Of a DNA stretch of 6,909 bases, positions 1 through 5,179 are shown piece by piece; position 1 is the first letter of the stretch; each line of letters opens with the position of its first letter. The notes under the pieces are model-generated. The model was not told the DNA's origin, ran no database searches, and was given only the letters and a program-made list of their open reading frames with translations. The DNA comes from Gemmatimonadaceae bacterium (GTDB lineage: Bacteria; Gemmatimonadota; Gemmatimonadetes; Gemmatimonadales; Gemmatimonadaceae). The translations under genes and the position numbers were made by a program. The stretch lies in assembly GCA_014378185.1 (NCBI GenBank), contig JACMOE010000259.1:1-6909 (forward strand), in the 5' to 3' direction.

Positions 1-659
1 ATCGCGTCGCTGGCAACGAGTGTGGGGGAATCGCCCAGATCCCGCGCCAGGCTCCGGCCCACGAGCGTGGCGGTCTTCGTGCCGGGGCGTTCGTCGAGCG
101 CCGCGAGGGCGGTGAGTGTCGCGCCGCGGACGCGCGGACCCTCGTCGTCGAGATGATCGCGCAGTGCGTGAATGGCAGACCTCGCGGCCGGACCGGCGTT
201 CGCCAGTGCCGCGGCCGCGCGTGCGCGATCACGTGGCTCACCCAACGAGAGGCGCGCGCGGAACAGGTCGATGTTCTCGCGGCTGATCTGCACCAGCGCG
301 ATGCCGGCATCGGCCGAGACGAATGCGTCGTCGTCGCGCCAGGCGCGCCAGAGGGCGGGCGAGGCCCTTCGCGCCGCGCGTCCGCCATGGCCGATCGCGC
401 GGATCGCCGTGCGGCGGACTGCGACATCCGGATCGCCGACCAGTGGCAGCAGATAGCTGACCGTCGCCGCCGTGACATCGGAGAACTGTGCCAGCGCTTC
501 CAGCGCCGCCTGCCGCACGATGGGCTGCGGATTGCGGAGGTCGTCGCGCCAGTCCGCCTCGGGACGACCTGCGACGAGGGGCGAGCGATCCTGGGCCCGA
601 ACAGCGACGGGCTGCATGGCGAGGATGGCGAGGCACACGATTGGCGCGAGAAGCCGCAT
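1..659 (-). CDS. Exported HEAT-repeat protein, N-terminal part
   Basis: Reading the minus strand from ATG 659-657 gives 219 uninterrupted codons to the window edge, so the C-terminus is missing. Residues 1-22 look like a signal peptide: Arg2, a hydrophobic stretch (LLAPIVCLAILAM), then Val-Arg-Ala before Gln23, a typical signal peptidase I site. From about residue 36 the chain is made of short paired helices rich in Ala, Leu and Arg with recurring motifs such as PxVRxxALxAL, DxxVxVRRTAIRAIG, RDRARAAAALANAG and GPRVRGATLTALAAL. This is the HEAT/PBS-lyase repeat pattern, which usually mediates protein-protein contacts. No catalytic motif is visible, and the partner and role are unknown. The start is chosen because it gives the signal peptide; no convincing Shine-Dalgarno precedes it. 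It is divergent from the ornithine cyclodeaminase gene. Confidence 0.82.
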   Translation of the reverse strand, partial: MRLLAPIVCLAILAMQPVAVRAQDRSPLVAGRPEADWRDDLRNPQPIVRQAALEALAQFSDVTAATVSYLLPLVGDPDVAVRRTAIRAIGHGGRAARRASPALWRAWRDDDAFVSADAGIALVQISRENIDLFRARLSLGEPRDRARAAAALANAGPAARSAIHALRDHLDDEGPRVRGATLTALAALDERPGTKTATLVGRSLARDLGDSPTLVASDA

Positions 660-826
660 AAGCGTGAGTATCGGGCGGTGGGGTCAGAATCTCGCATCGT
701 GACGCGCTACCCGGTCAACTGATCGGGTTCAAGGGCAGGACCGTGATGTCACCGAGGTAACTTGCGCGCTCGAGGCCAACGCTGTGGCAGCGACGGTCAC
801 ACGATCCGTGCAAGGGAGTTCATCTC
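660..826. other. Divergent intergenic region
   Basis: This 167-bp gap separates the start of the minus-strand HEAT-repeat gene from the plus-strand cyclodeaminase gene, so promoters for both should lie here. I see no convincing -35/-10 pair on either strand. The only clear signal is the AGGGAG ribosome-binding sequence at 813-818 serving the plus-strand gene. Confidence 0.5.
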
Positions 827-1843
827 ATGGTGCAGTTTCTCGACGTGCCCGCCGTGGTTCGCCTCGTTTCGCGCATCGGTCCGGTGCCGTTCCTGGCCGG
901 ACTGGTGGATTACCTGGAGAGCGATTTCAGGCGCTGGGAGTCGTTCGAGAAGAGTGCGCGGCTGGCGAGCCACTCGTCGGTCGGCGTGATCGAGTTGATG
1001 CCGACGGCCGACGAGACGCTGTATGCCTTCAAGTACGTGAACGGCCACCCGGCCAACGCGGCGCTGGGCAAGCTCACGGTGACGGGGCTTGGCGTGCTGG
1101 CGTCGGTCGAGACGGGCTATCCGCTGCTCGTCAGCGAAATGACGGTCTGCACCGCGCTCCGCACGGCGGCGACATCGGCGCTAGCGGCGAAGCATCTCGC
1201 GCGTCCCGAGTCCGCGACCATGGCGCTGATCGGGCTTGGTGCGCAGGCGGAGTTTCAGGCGCTCGCCTTCATGGCAGCGACGCAGGTGCGCACCATACGC
1301 GCGTTCGACATCAACCCGGCCGCGCTGGCGAAGTTCGAGCGCAACATGCTCGCGCGCGGCATGACGATCGTCGCCACGAATTCGGTGGACGAGGCGGTCG
1401 ACGGTGCTGACATCGTGACCACCGCGACGGCGGCCAAGCAGCGCGCGGCCGTGCTGCACTCGTCACAGGTGCAGGCGGGCATGCACATCAACGCGATCGG
1501 CGGTGACTGCCCCGGCAAGACGGAGCTGGAGCTCGGCGTGCTGACGCGCGCCAAAGTGTTCGTGGAGTTCGAGCCGCAGTCACGCATCGAGGGTGAGGTG
1601 CAGCAGGTGCCCGCAGACTTCGCGGTGACAGAACTCTGGCAGGTGATCACGGGTCGCGCACCGGGGCGCACGCATGCGCGCGACGTGACGCTCTTCGATT
1701 CAGTGGGCTTCGCGATCGAGGACTTCTCGATGCTGCGCTACCTGCACGACATCGTGCAGCGTGATGGCGGCGCCGAGGTGATCGACGTGGTGCCTGCGCT
1801 GCGTGACACGACGAACCTGTTCGGGTTGTTCACGGGGACGTGA
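827..1843 (+). CDS. ocd: Ornithine cyclodeaminase
   Basis: A 338-aa protein of the ornithine cyclodeaminase/mu-crystallin family. The family enzyme converts L-ornithine to L-proline and ammonia in the cytosol using a tightly held NAD+. Visible family features are Lys69 in AFKYVNGHP and Arg112 in CTALRTAATSA (substrate carboxylate and ornithine binding), the dinucleotide-binding turn GLGAQAEFQ at 136-144 with Asp161 at the end of the next strand (AFDINP), the signature GGDCPGKTEL at 225-234 with the expected catalytic Asp227, and FDSVGFA at 290-296. The GGDCPGKTEL motif favours true ornithine cyclodeaminase over alanine dehydrogenase-like or ketimine-reductase relatives. Length is normal for the family. 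ATG 827 follows AGGGAG (813-818) with an 8-nt gap. The gene stands alone, with no arginine or ornithine pathway neighbour in view. Confidence 0.93.
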   Translation: MVQFLDVPAVVRLVSRIGPVPFLAGLVDYLESDFRRWESFEKSARLASHSSVGVIELMPTADETLYAFKYVNGHPANAALGKLTVTGLGVLASVETGYPLLVSEMTVCTALRTAATSALAAKHLARPESATMALIGLGAQAEFQALAFMAATQVRTIRAFDINPAALAKFERNMLARGMTIVATNSVDEAVDGADIVTTATAAKQRAAVLHSSQVQAGMHINAIGGDCPGKTELELGVLTRAKVFVEFEPQSRIEGEVQQVPADFAVTELWQVITGRAPGRTHARDVTLFDSVGFAIEDFSMLRYLHDIVQRDGGAEVIDVVPALRDTTNLFGLFTGT

Positions 1844-1875
1844 GGGATGTGAGGGGCGTATGGGGCGTGAGGGGC
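1840..1875. repeat. 9-bp tandem repeat, four units, over the ocd stop codon
   Basis: Four consecutive 9-bp units start at 1840, 1849, 1858 and 1867: GTGAGGGAT, GTGAGGGGC, GTATGGGGC and GTGAGGGGC. The ocd stop codon TGA (1841-1843) is inside unit 1. Because the unit length is a multiple of three, units 2 and 4 also place TGA in the ocd frame. Confidence 0.8.
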
Positions 1876-2068
1876 GCGTGGTCGCGCGGTGGCGTGCGCG
1901 CGGCGTTTCCGAGACTCGCGCGCTTCATCGTTTCCGTTGTGCTGATGCGTCGCTGACGCTGTTATTGGCTGAGGCAAAACTCTGACCGACGTTCCGATGT
2001 CGTCACAGCGGTGGATTGGAGCCGATGACGGGCGCATCATCACTGGCGTAGATTCTCATGGAGGCTAG
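1876..2068. other. Intergenic, no gene seen
   Basis: Between the 9-bp repeats and the integrase relic I find no credible coding region on either strand, no terminator hairpin with a T-run, and no attC-like site. It may be remains of the deleted part of the integrase gene or unrelated filler; translated in the relic's frame it shows no integrase motif. Confidence 0.4.
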
Positions 2069-2173
2069 GAGCTGATGGGCCACAAGGATGTGGCGACGAC
2101 GATGATTCACACGCACGTGCGGAACAGGGGCGGGCTGGGCGTACGGAGTGCTCTGGACATGGATCCGCGGTAG
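2069..2173 (+). pseudogene. intI: Integron integrase C-terminal relic
   Basis: Codons 2069-2170 followed by TAG 2171-2173 encode 34 residues beginning ELMGHKDVATTMIHTHV and ending LGVRSALDMDPR. This matches the C-terminus of integron integrases (tyrosine recombinases): the LLGHxDVxTTMIYTHV helix with the last catalytic His (here His5, in MGHKD), then an NRGxLGVxSPxD tail that is typical of IntI rather than of XerC/D. The nucleophile Tyr of TTMIYTHV is His14 here, which should abolish strand cleavage. An in-frame TAG (2066-2068) sits directly before the fragment and no box I or integrase-specific insert is found upstream, so over 85 percent of the gene is gone. The relic reads toward the cassette array, the opposite of the usual divergent arrangement. 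Confidence 0.82.
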
Positions 2174-2462
2174 GGGTGTTCGTGGTCCACGATGGAGCCG
2201 TTCTTGGGGTGTCCGCTCGGATCATCTGTTCGCCACAGCGGGGAACCGTGCTTGTTGCGCGCGACGGACGCGATCCGGTGTTACATCGCATACGCGCAGG
2301 AGAATCCGGAGAGCCGCCGAGCGAGGGCTTGCCCCATCGTGTTGGCGGGCTGGCACTTATCGGACTTTCGTGCGATATCTCGATAGCGACAGAAGTGCGG
2401 CGGCGCGTGATAGAGACTCGCGGCCGCGAGGGTTCGCGGTTTTACTTGCGGTAGAATACGCG
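2174..2462. other. Presumed attI region of the array
   Basis: These 289 bp lie between the integrase relic and the first cassette and should contain the primary recombination site attI, ending at the G of GTTAGGA (2462). No credible gene is visible. A perfect 14-bp palindrome, CTCGCGGCCGCGAG, occupies 2417-2430. TAGAAT at 2452-2457 resembles a -10 hexamer placed just before the junction, but no good -35 element stands at the right spacing, so a cassette promoter here is only possible. The integrase binding repeats of attI cannot be fixed from one sequence. Confidence 0.45.
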
Positions 2463-2464
2463 TT

Positions 2465-2470
2465 AGGAGG
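2465..2470 (+). promoter_or_regulatory. Ribosome-binding site within the cassette core
   Basis: AGGAGG is a full Shine-Dalgarno sequence and overlaps the core site GTTAGGAGG (2462-2470). It decides GTG 2481 as the start of the cassette 1 gene. Confidence 0.65.
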
Positions 2471-2480
2471 CGCCTTCCAC

Positions 2481-2849
2481 GTGACAACGATGCGATCACC
2501 TTCTCGGGCCGTCACCGTGGTACACGGCATCTCGGTGCTGTTGGTCGTTGTGGCATCACTCGTCTCCGCCGAGGAAAGCGGGCGGGCCGATCTGTGGCTT
2601 GCCATCAGTCTTGTGTCGTTGAGCATGCTCGCGTTCAGCATTCCCATACCGAGCCTCTCGTCGATCGCTTTCGCAGTGGTGACGTTCACTGGCAGTTTGG
2701 CAATCTCCATTCCGCGCCTGTGGCCGGGTCGGCCCGTGTGGTCGGATGATGCGACACTCTGGCTGTTCCTCCTCTGCGTCGGGTGTTTCATCGCTGCTGT
2801 GGTTGTCGATCGGGAGCGCGCTGATTCGGGCGTCCCCGACCCCTCGTGA
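2481..2849 (+). CDS. Four-helix membrane protein, cassette 1
   Basis: A 122-aa protein of unknown function. Four hydrophobic segments are visible at about residues 11-30, 37-55, 58-78 and 92-110, with a short charged N-terminus (Arg5, Arg9) and a hydrophilic tail (DRERADSGVPDPS). The third and fourth segments are separated by a Trp/Pro/Arg-rich loop. No enzyme or transporter motif is recognised. GTG 2481 is chosen because AGGAGG lies at 2465-2470, 10 nt upstream; ATG 2490 in the same frame is a weaker alternative. The same frame stays open back to about 2148, but that stretch crosses the recombination junction and has no membrane or domain character, so it is not taken as coding. The ribosome-binding site sits on the cassette's recombination core, giving a leader of only 18 nt from the junction. 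Confidence 0.75.
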   Translation: MTTMRSPSRAVTVVHGISVLLVVVASLVSAEESGRADLWLAISLVSLSMLAFSIPIPSLSSIAFAVVTFTGSLAISIPRLWPGRPVWSDDATLWLFLLCVGCFIAAVVVDRERADSGVPDPS

Positions 2850-2943
2850 CCATCCGCAGTTGCACCGCCGGTGCGTAGTCAGTGCCGCCCACTGGCATGC
2901 AGAACGTGCGCGGTGCGGTGCCGAATAGCGCAAAATCGTCGCC

Positions 2944-3039
2944 TCCTAACCCGCGTTGCTGCAGACACTGCGGCCGCTGATCAGTGAGCAGGATGAAGCA
3001 CGTGCAGCCGCAGTGCAGCAGAACGCATTTTCGTTAGCG
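2944..3039 (+). other. attC site of cassette 1
   Basis: A 96-bp imperfect inverted repeat with the attC layout: 1L TCCTAAC (2944-2950), 2L GTTGCTGC (2955-2962), 2R GCAGCAGAAC (3015-3024) and 1R GTTAGCG (3033-3039). The inner stem ACTGCGGC (2967-2974) pairs perfectly with GCCGCAGT (3007-3014). 2R has extra bases relative to 2L, as expected for the extrahelical bases that set strand choice. The 94 bp before it (2850-2943) hold no gene, only a small hairpin GCACCGCCGGTGC (2862-2874). Confidence 0.92.
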
Positions 3040-3059
3040 GTATCCGCCCCGGCGTCCGC

Positions 3060-3105
3060 TTGACGCCCCGGGGTCGACGGGTAAGTCTTACTGGTAAGAC
3101 TCACC
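3060..3105 (+). promoter_or_regulatory. Probable vapBC promoter and operator
   Basis: An inverted repeat with 12-bp arms (3080-3091 and 3094-3105), a 2-bp centre and one mismatch has the core AGTCTTACTGGTAAGACT. It lies 12 bp before the antitoxin start, where AbrB-fold antitoxins usually bind to repress their own operon. TTGACG at 3060-3065 is a good -35 hexamer; the matching -10 (TAAGTC, 3082-3087) is poor but falls inside the left arm. The palindrome is seen; promoter function is inferred. Confidence 0.65.
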
Positions 3106-3117
3106 ACCGGAGCCCGA

Positions 3118-3381
3118 ATGGCTGATACCGCCACCACGACCCTGTCCTCCAAAGGACAGGTCGTCATCCCTGAAGAGATTCGTGCTCGCCTTGGCCTGAA
3201 GACTGGCGCGCAGTTCGTTGTCGTCGGCGACCGGGATGTAGTCATTCTCAAGGTGCTGGAGCCCCCGGCCCTCGCGGAGTTCGCGGCGCTGACCGCGACA
3301 GCGCGCCGCGCCGCTCGGAAGGCCGGGCTGAAGCGGCGCGACGTGACGACGGCCGTATCGAAGGTCCGGCGCGGCAGATGA
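3118..3381 (+). CDS. vapB: AbrB/MazE-fold antitoxin (VapB type), cassette 2
   Basis: An 87-aa cytosolic DNA-binding antitoxin. Residues 6-47 form the SpoVT/AbrB swapped-hairpin domain, with the signature TTLSSKGQVVIPEEIRARLGL (the STKGQVTIPKEIR motif of the family) followed by KTGAQFVVVGDRDVVILK. The C-terminal 40 residues are Ala/Arg/Lys-rich and helical (ATARRAARKAGLKRRD), as expected for the part that wraps the toxin. GGAG at 3109-3112 precedes ATG 3118 by 5 nt. Its stop overlaps the toxin start as ATGA (3378-3381), which suggests translational coupling. By family, it neutralises the PIN toxin and, with it, represses the operon through the upstream palindrome. Confidence 0.9.
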   Translation: MADTATTTLSSKGQVVIPEEIRARLGLKTGAQFVVVGDRDVVILKVLEPPALAEFAALTATARRAARKAGLKRRDVTTAVSKVRRGR

Positions 3382-3800
3382 AGGTGGTCGTGGACACCAA
3401 CGTGCTGGTGTCCGGCCTGGTGTTCGGCGGCGTGCCTGGGCAGATCCTCACGGCGTGGACATCCGGCGCCTTCGTGCTCGTCGTGAGCCCGGGCATCTTG
3501 AGCGAATACCGTCGCGTGGGGCGGGAATTGGCGAAGGGTCGTCCCGCACTGGATGCCGCGCTCGATGCGCTCCTCGCCCTGATCGCGGTGCACGCGACGG
3601 TCGTGGACGCGCCTCCGCTCGACGTGCTGGTCTCGGCCGATCCGGATGACGAGCAGTTCCTGGCAGCGGCGCTGGCGGGAGATGCGGCGTGGATCGTCTC
3701 GGGGGACAAGCACTTGCTGGCCGTCTCCGGGTGGTGCGGGATCACGGTGCTTAAACCGCGGGCGTTTCTCGACGGTCCGCTCGCATCGCGGAACCGCTAA
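3378..3800 (+). CDS. vapC: PIN-domain toxin ribonuclease (VapC type), cassette 2
   Basis: A 140-aa PIN-domain protein of the toxin-antitoxin group commonly described as putative toxin component, PIN family (COG1569-like). Acidic metal-binding residues expected in PIN ribonucleases are in place: Asp6 in VVVDTNVLVSG, Glu43 in SPGILSEYRRV, Asp90/Asp91 in ADPDDEQFLAAAL and Asp110 in IVSGDKHLL. By family it is a Mg-dependent RNase whose activity is held off by the preceding antitoxin; its RNA target cannot be told from sequence. The stop codon TAA (3798-3800) is inside the 1L core CGCTAAC of the cassette's attC, so the gene fills the cassette to its end. The PIN fold looks complete and active. Confidence 0.9.
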   Translation: MKVVVDTNVLVSGLVFGGVPGQILTAWTSGAFVLVVSPGILSEYRRVGRELAKGRPALDAALDALLALIAVHATVVDAPPLDVLVSADPDDEQFLAAALAGDAAWIVSGDKHLLAVSGWCGITVLKPRAFLDGPLASRNR

Positions 3801-3890
3801 CCCGGGTTGCTGCTGACACGGTGACCGGGCTATTGTGATCAGGACGGCATTTAGTCGGTCGCCGTGCAGCAGAACCCAGTTTCGTTATAC
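3795..3890 (+). other. attC site of cassette 2
   Basis: A 96-bp attC: 1L CGCTAAC (3795-3801), 2L around GGGTTGCTGC (3804-3813), 2R GCAGCAGAACCC (3866-3877) and 1R GTTATAC (3884-3890). The inner stem CACGGTGACCG (3817-3827) pairs with CGGTCGCCGTG (3856-3866) with one T-G wobble. A 22-nt block (3856-3877) is identical to 5145-5166 in the attC of cassette 4, so these two sites belong to the same family. Confidence 0.93.
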
Positions 3891-3908
3891 GCACCCAAGG
3901 AACACTTG

Positions 3909-4373
3909 ATGCGCCATCGGACACGGCACCTGCCGCTCGCCCTCATCCTGACCGTGTTCGCCGGTGGCTGTGCGCCCGAAGCACCGGAATCCGCGCTGAC
4001 GCAACGCGAGGTCGAGGCTTTCATGCAGAGTTACGAGGCTGACCTCCGCAACCGGAATCGCGAAGGGGTCATTGCGCGCTACGATTCGGCGGGCGTGGTC
4101 ATCCTCGGCAACGGATCCAAGACGTTCACGCCCTTCGACAGCATTGCCGCGACTTACCGGGCCACTTGGACTGGGCCTGACTTCTTCACGTTCGAGAATC
4201 TCACCTACCTGCCGGCGGGAGACTCGGCGATGGTCGTCGCGGGGCAGTTCCGCTGGCACGAGCGCAGCAGCGCGGACACGATGCAGTTCTCCTACGTGAG
4301 CCTTGTCCGCCGCACGCCGGGCGGGCTACGCATCAGCCTCGAAGACGAATCCTTCGCGCCACTGCGACCCTAA
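3909..4373 (+). CDS. Putative lipoprotein, NTF2/SnoaL-like, cassette 3
   Basis: A 154-aa protein. Residues 1-21 look like a lipoprotein signal: basic start (MRHRTRH), hydrophobic core (LPLALILTVF), then AGG before Cys21, an acceptable though not canonical lipobox. The mature part fits the small NTF2/SnoaL-like (DUF4440-type) alpha-plus-beta barrel: an N-terminal helix (LTQREVEAFMQSYEADLRNRNREGVIARYDSAGVV pattern), then strands around FDSIAATYRATWTG, FTFENLTYLPAGDSAMVVAGQF and FSYVSLVRRTPGGLRISLEDES. The helix followed by 'RYDSAGVVIL' is the hallmark of that fold. No active site can be assigned; ligand binding at the envelope is possible. ATG 3909 follows AAGGAA (3897-3902) with a 6-nt gap; the frame is open further back, but only by reading through the attC. 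The leader from the junction is 24 nt. Confidence 0.8.
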   Translation: MRHRTRHLPLALILTVFAGGCAPEAPESALTQREVEAFMQSYEADLRNRNREGVIARYDSAGVVILGNGSKTFTPFDSIAATYRATWTGPDFFTFENLTYLPAGDSAMVVAGQFRWHERSSADTMQFSYVSLVRRTPGGLRISLEDESFAPLRP

Positions 4374-4386
4374 TCGGCGCGCGGGC

Positions 4387-4522
4387 GTATAACGTTTGCT
4401 TCTGCTGCAGCCGCTTTCATAAAAAGCAGTTGTGGGGCGGCCGCAAACTGTCCCAAACGACAACGCGGCCGCCCCGCAACTGCACCATTACCCGCGGCTG
4501 TCGGCAGCAAGCGTCGTTAGAC
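4387..4522 (+). other. attC site of cassette 3, long divergent type
   Basis: A 136-bp attC with 1L GTATAAC (4387-4393) and 1R GTTAGAC (4516-4522), and inner boxes built on TGCTTCTGCTGC (left) and GCAGCAAGCGTC (right) rather than the GGGTTGCTGC/GCAGCAGAACCC pair of its neighbours. Its middle is a strong hairpin: arms 4426-4444 and 4465-4483 pair over 19 positions with a single T-G wobble around a 20-nt loop. Size and sequence set it apart from the other three sites, which suggests this cassette came from another array. Confidence 0.88.
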
Positions 4523-4655
4523 ACCGCTCCGGCGGTCGGCGCGCAGCCATGGCGAGGCCTGTGTCGCCGATTGCCGTTCGCCCATACCACCATCCATCGG
4601 CTGTCGCGCCTAGCGCCAGACGGGACGATCGCCCAGCTTCCGGTTGGAGGCACCA
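4523..4655 (+). other. Leader of the hicBA cassette
   Basis: These 133 bp after the attC hold no gene. I expect the hicBA promoter and operator here because toxin-antitoxin cassettes normally carry their own, but no convincing -35/-10 pair or palindrome is visible. The last feature is GGAGG (4646-4650), the hicB ribosome-binding site. Confidence 0.4.
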
Positions 4656-4862
4656 ATGACACTGTCGATCGAACTCGAGCAGGAAGTGGATGGTCGCTGG
4701 ATCGCGGCCGTGGCGGCACTGCCCGGCGTCCTCGCCTATGGCGTAACCGAGACGGACGCCGTCGCGAAGGTGCAAGCGCTGGCGCTGCGCGTATTGGCCG
4801 ACCGGTTGGAGCATGGTCAGGCGGTCCCGGAATTCCTCAATGTGACGTTCCTCGCGGCGTGA
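4656..4862 (+). CDS. hicB: HicB-like antitoxin, cassette 4
   Basis: A 68-aa small HicB-family antitoxin consisting of the partial RNase H-like fold only. The recognisable line is EQEVDGRWIAAVAALPGVLAYGVTETDAVAKVQALALRVL in outline: two strands with D-G-R-W-I-A, the LPGV turn, a strand ending AYG, then the helix T-E-T-D-A-V-A-K-V-Q-A that marks the family. No DNA-binding domain (HTH or ribbon-helix-helix) is appended, so autoregulation, if any, would differ from longer HicB proteins. ATG 4656 follows GGAGG with a 5-nt gap; the in-frame start at 4644 would overlap that site and is rejected. It overlaps hicA by 4 bp (GTGA, 4859-4862). Confidence 0.85.
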   Translation: MTLSIELEQEVDGRWIAAVAALPGVLAYGVTETDAVAKVQALALRVLADRLEHGQAVPEFLNVTFLAA

Positions 4863-5071
4863 ACGCGTTCGGCACCGCCAAGGCGCGCCTGGTCTACGCG
4901 GCGCTGCTCCGACGCGGCTGGTCGCTGAGACGGCAAAGTGGGTCGCATCGGGTGCTGGAACGCGAGGGGTGGCCAGACTACGTGTTTGCCTTTCACGACG
5001 GCGACGAGATCGGGCCACGAATGATGAGCCGCGTCGCAAAGCACACCGGCTTGACGCCCGATGATCTCTGA
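4859..5071 (+). CDS. hicA: HicA-like toxin (mRNA interferase), cassette 4
   Basis: A 70-aa HicA-family toxin with the double-stranded RNA-binding-like fold. Features in order: helix ARLVYAALLRRGW, strand SLRRQ, the catalytic-type motif GSHRVL with His29, strand WPDYVFAFHDGDEIGPRMMSRV (counterpart of the family's VPxHxxxELxxGTLRSIL), and a final helix ending HTGLTPDDL (family GLSxEE-like). By family it cuts mRNA and tmRNA and is neutralised by HicB. GTG 4859 is chosen because it gives the usual 4-bp overlap with hicB and the normal HicA length; longer readings upstream run through hicB in another frame. The antitoxin-first order is common for this family though not universal. The stop at 5069-5071 is 10 bp before the attC. 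Confidence 0.87.
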   Translation: MNAFGTAKARLVYAALLRRGWSLRRQSGSHRVLEREGWPDYVFAFHDGDEIGPRMMSRVAKHTGLTPDDL

Positions 5072-5081
5072 CCAACGCGGT

Positions 5082-5179
5082 GTCTAACGTGGGTTGCTGC
5101 AGCCACGGCGACCGGGGTATTGTGAGCAGGAGGACCTTTTTGTGCGGTCGCCGTGCAGCAGAACCCCGTTTCGTTAGAC
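5082..5179 (+). other. attC site of cassette 4
   Basis: A 98-bp attC: 1L GTCTAAC (5082-5088), 2L GGGTTGCTGC (5091-5100), 2R GCAGCAGAACCCC (5155-5167) and 1R GTTAGAC (5173-5179). The inner stem CACGGCGACCG (5104-5114) pairs perfectly with CGGTCGCCGTG (5145-5155). The loop contains TATTGTGAGCAGGA, close to TATTGTGATCAGGA at the same place in the attC of cassette 2. Confidence 0.94.

Larger units (their letters stand above)
2463..5179 (+). mobile_element. Integron gene-cassette array, four cassettes
   Basis: Four cassettes run head to tail on the plus strand: 2463-3033, 3034-3884, 3885-4516 and 4517-5173, taking the cut between G and TT of each core GTT. The proof is internal. The first bases of each cassette are the reverse complement of the first bases of that cassette's own attC: 2462-2472 with 2940-2950 (11 nt), 3033-3041 with 3793-3801 (9 nt), 3884-3892 with 4385-4393 (9 nt) and 4516-4527 with 5077-5088 (12 nt). 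This register arises because the two ends join in the circular cassette. All six genes lie in the same direction as the sites. No intact integrase is in the window, so functionally this is an array lacking an integrase unless one acts in trans. Confidence 0.93.

Noticed and set aside
153..722. Long plus-strand open frame opposite the first gene
   Set aside because: It is Arg-rich, has no domain pattern and overlaps the minus-strand HEAT-repeat gene, which has a signal peptide and clear repeats.
784..1671. Open frames on both strands over the cyclodeaminase gene
   Set aside because: They are GC-rich shadow frames; the cyclodeaminase carries all its family motifs.
2148..2480. N-terminal extension of the cassette 1 membrane protein back across the junction
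   Set aside because: This part overlaps the integrase relic and attI region, lacks any domain character, and a proper ribosome-binding site precedes GTG 2481.
2946..3745. Long minus-strand frames across attC and vapBC
   Set aside because: They cross a recombination site and lie opposite two genes with clear AbrB and PIN motifs.
4488..5075. Minus-strand frame over the HicBA cassette
   Set aside because: It lies opposite the overlapping hicB and hicA, shows no known pattern and runs into the attC of cassette 3.
2944..5179. CRISPR-like reading of the four similar 96-136 bp repeats
   Set aside because: Spacing is 500-700 bp with genes between, and the repeats have attC boxes and end complementarity, not direct repeats of uniform length.
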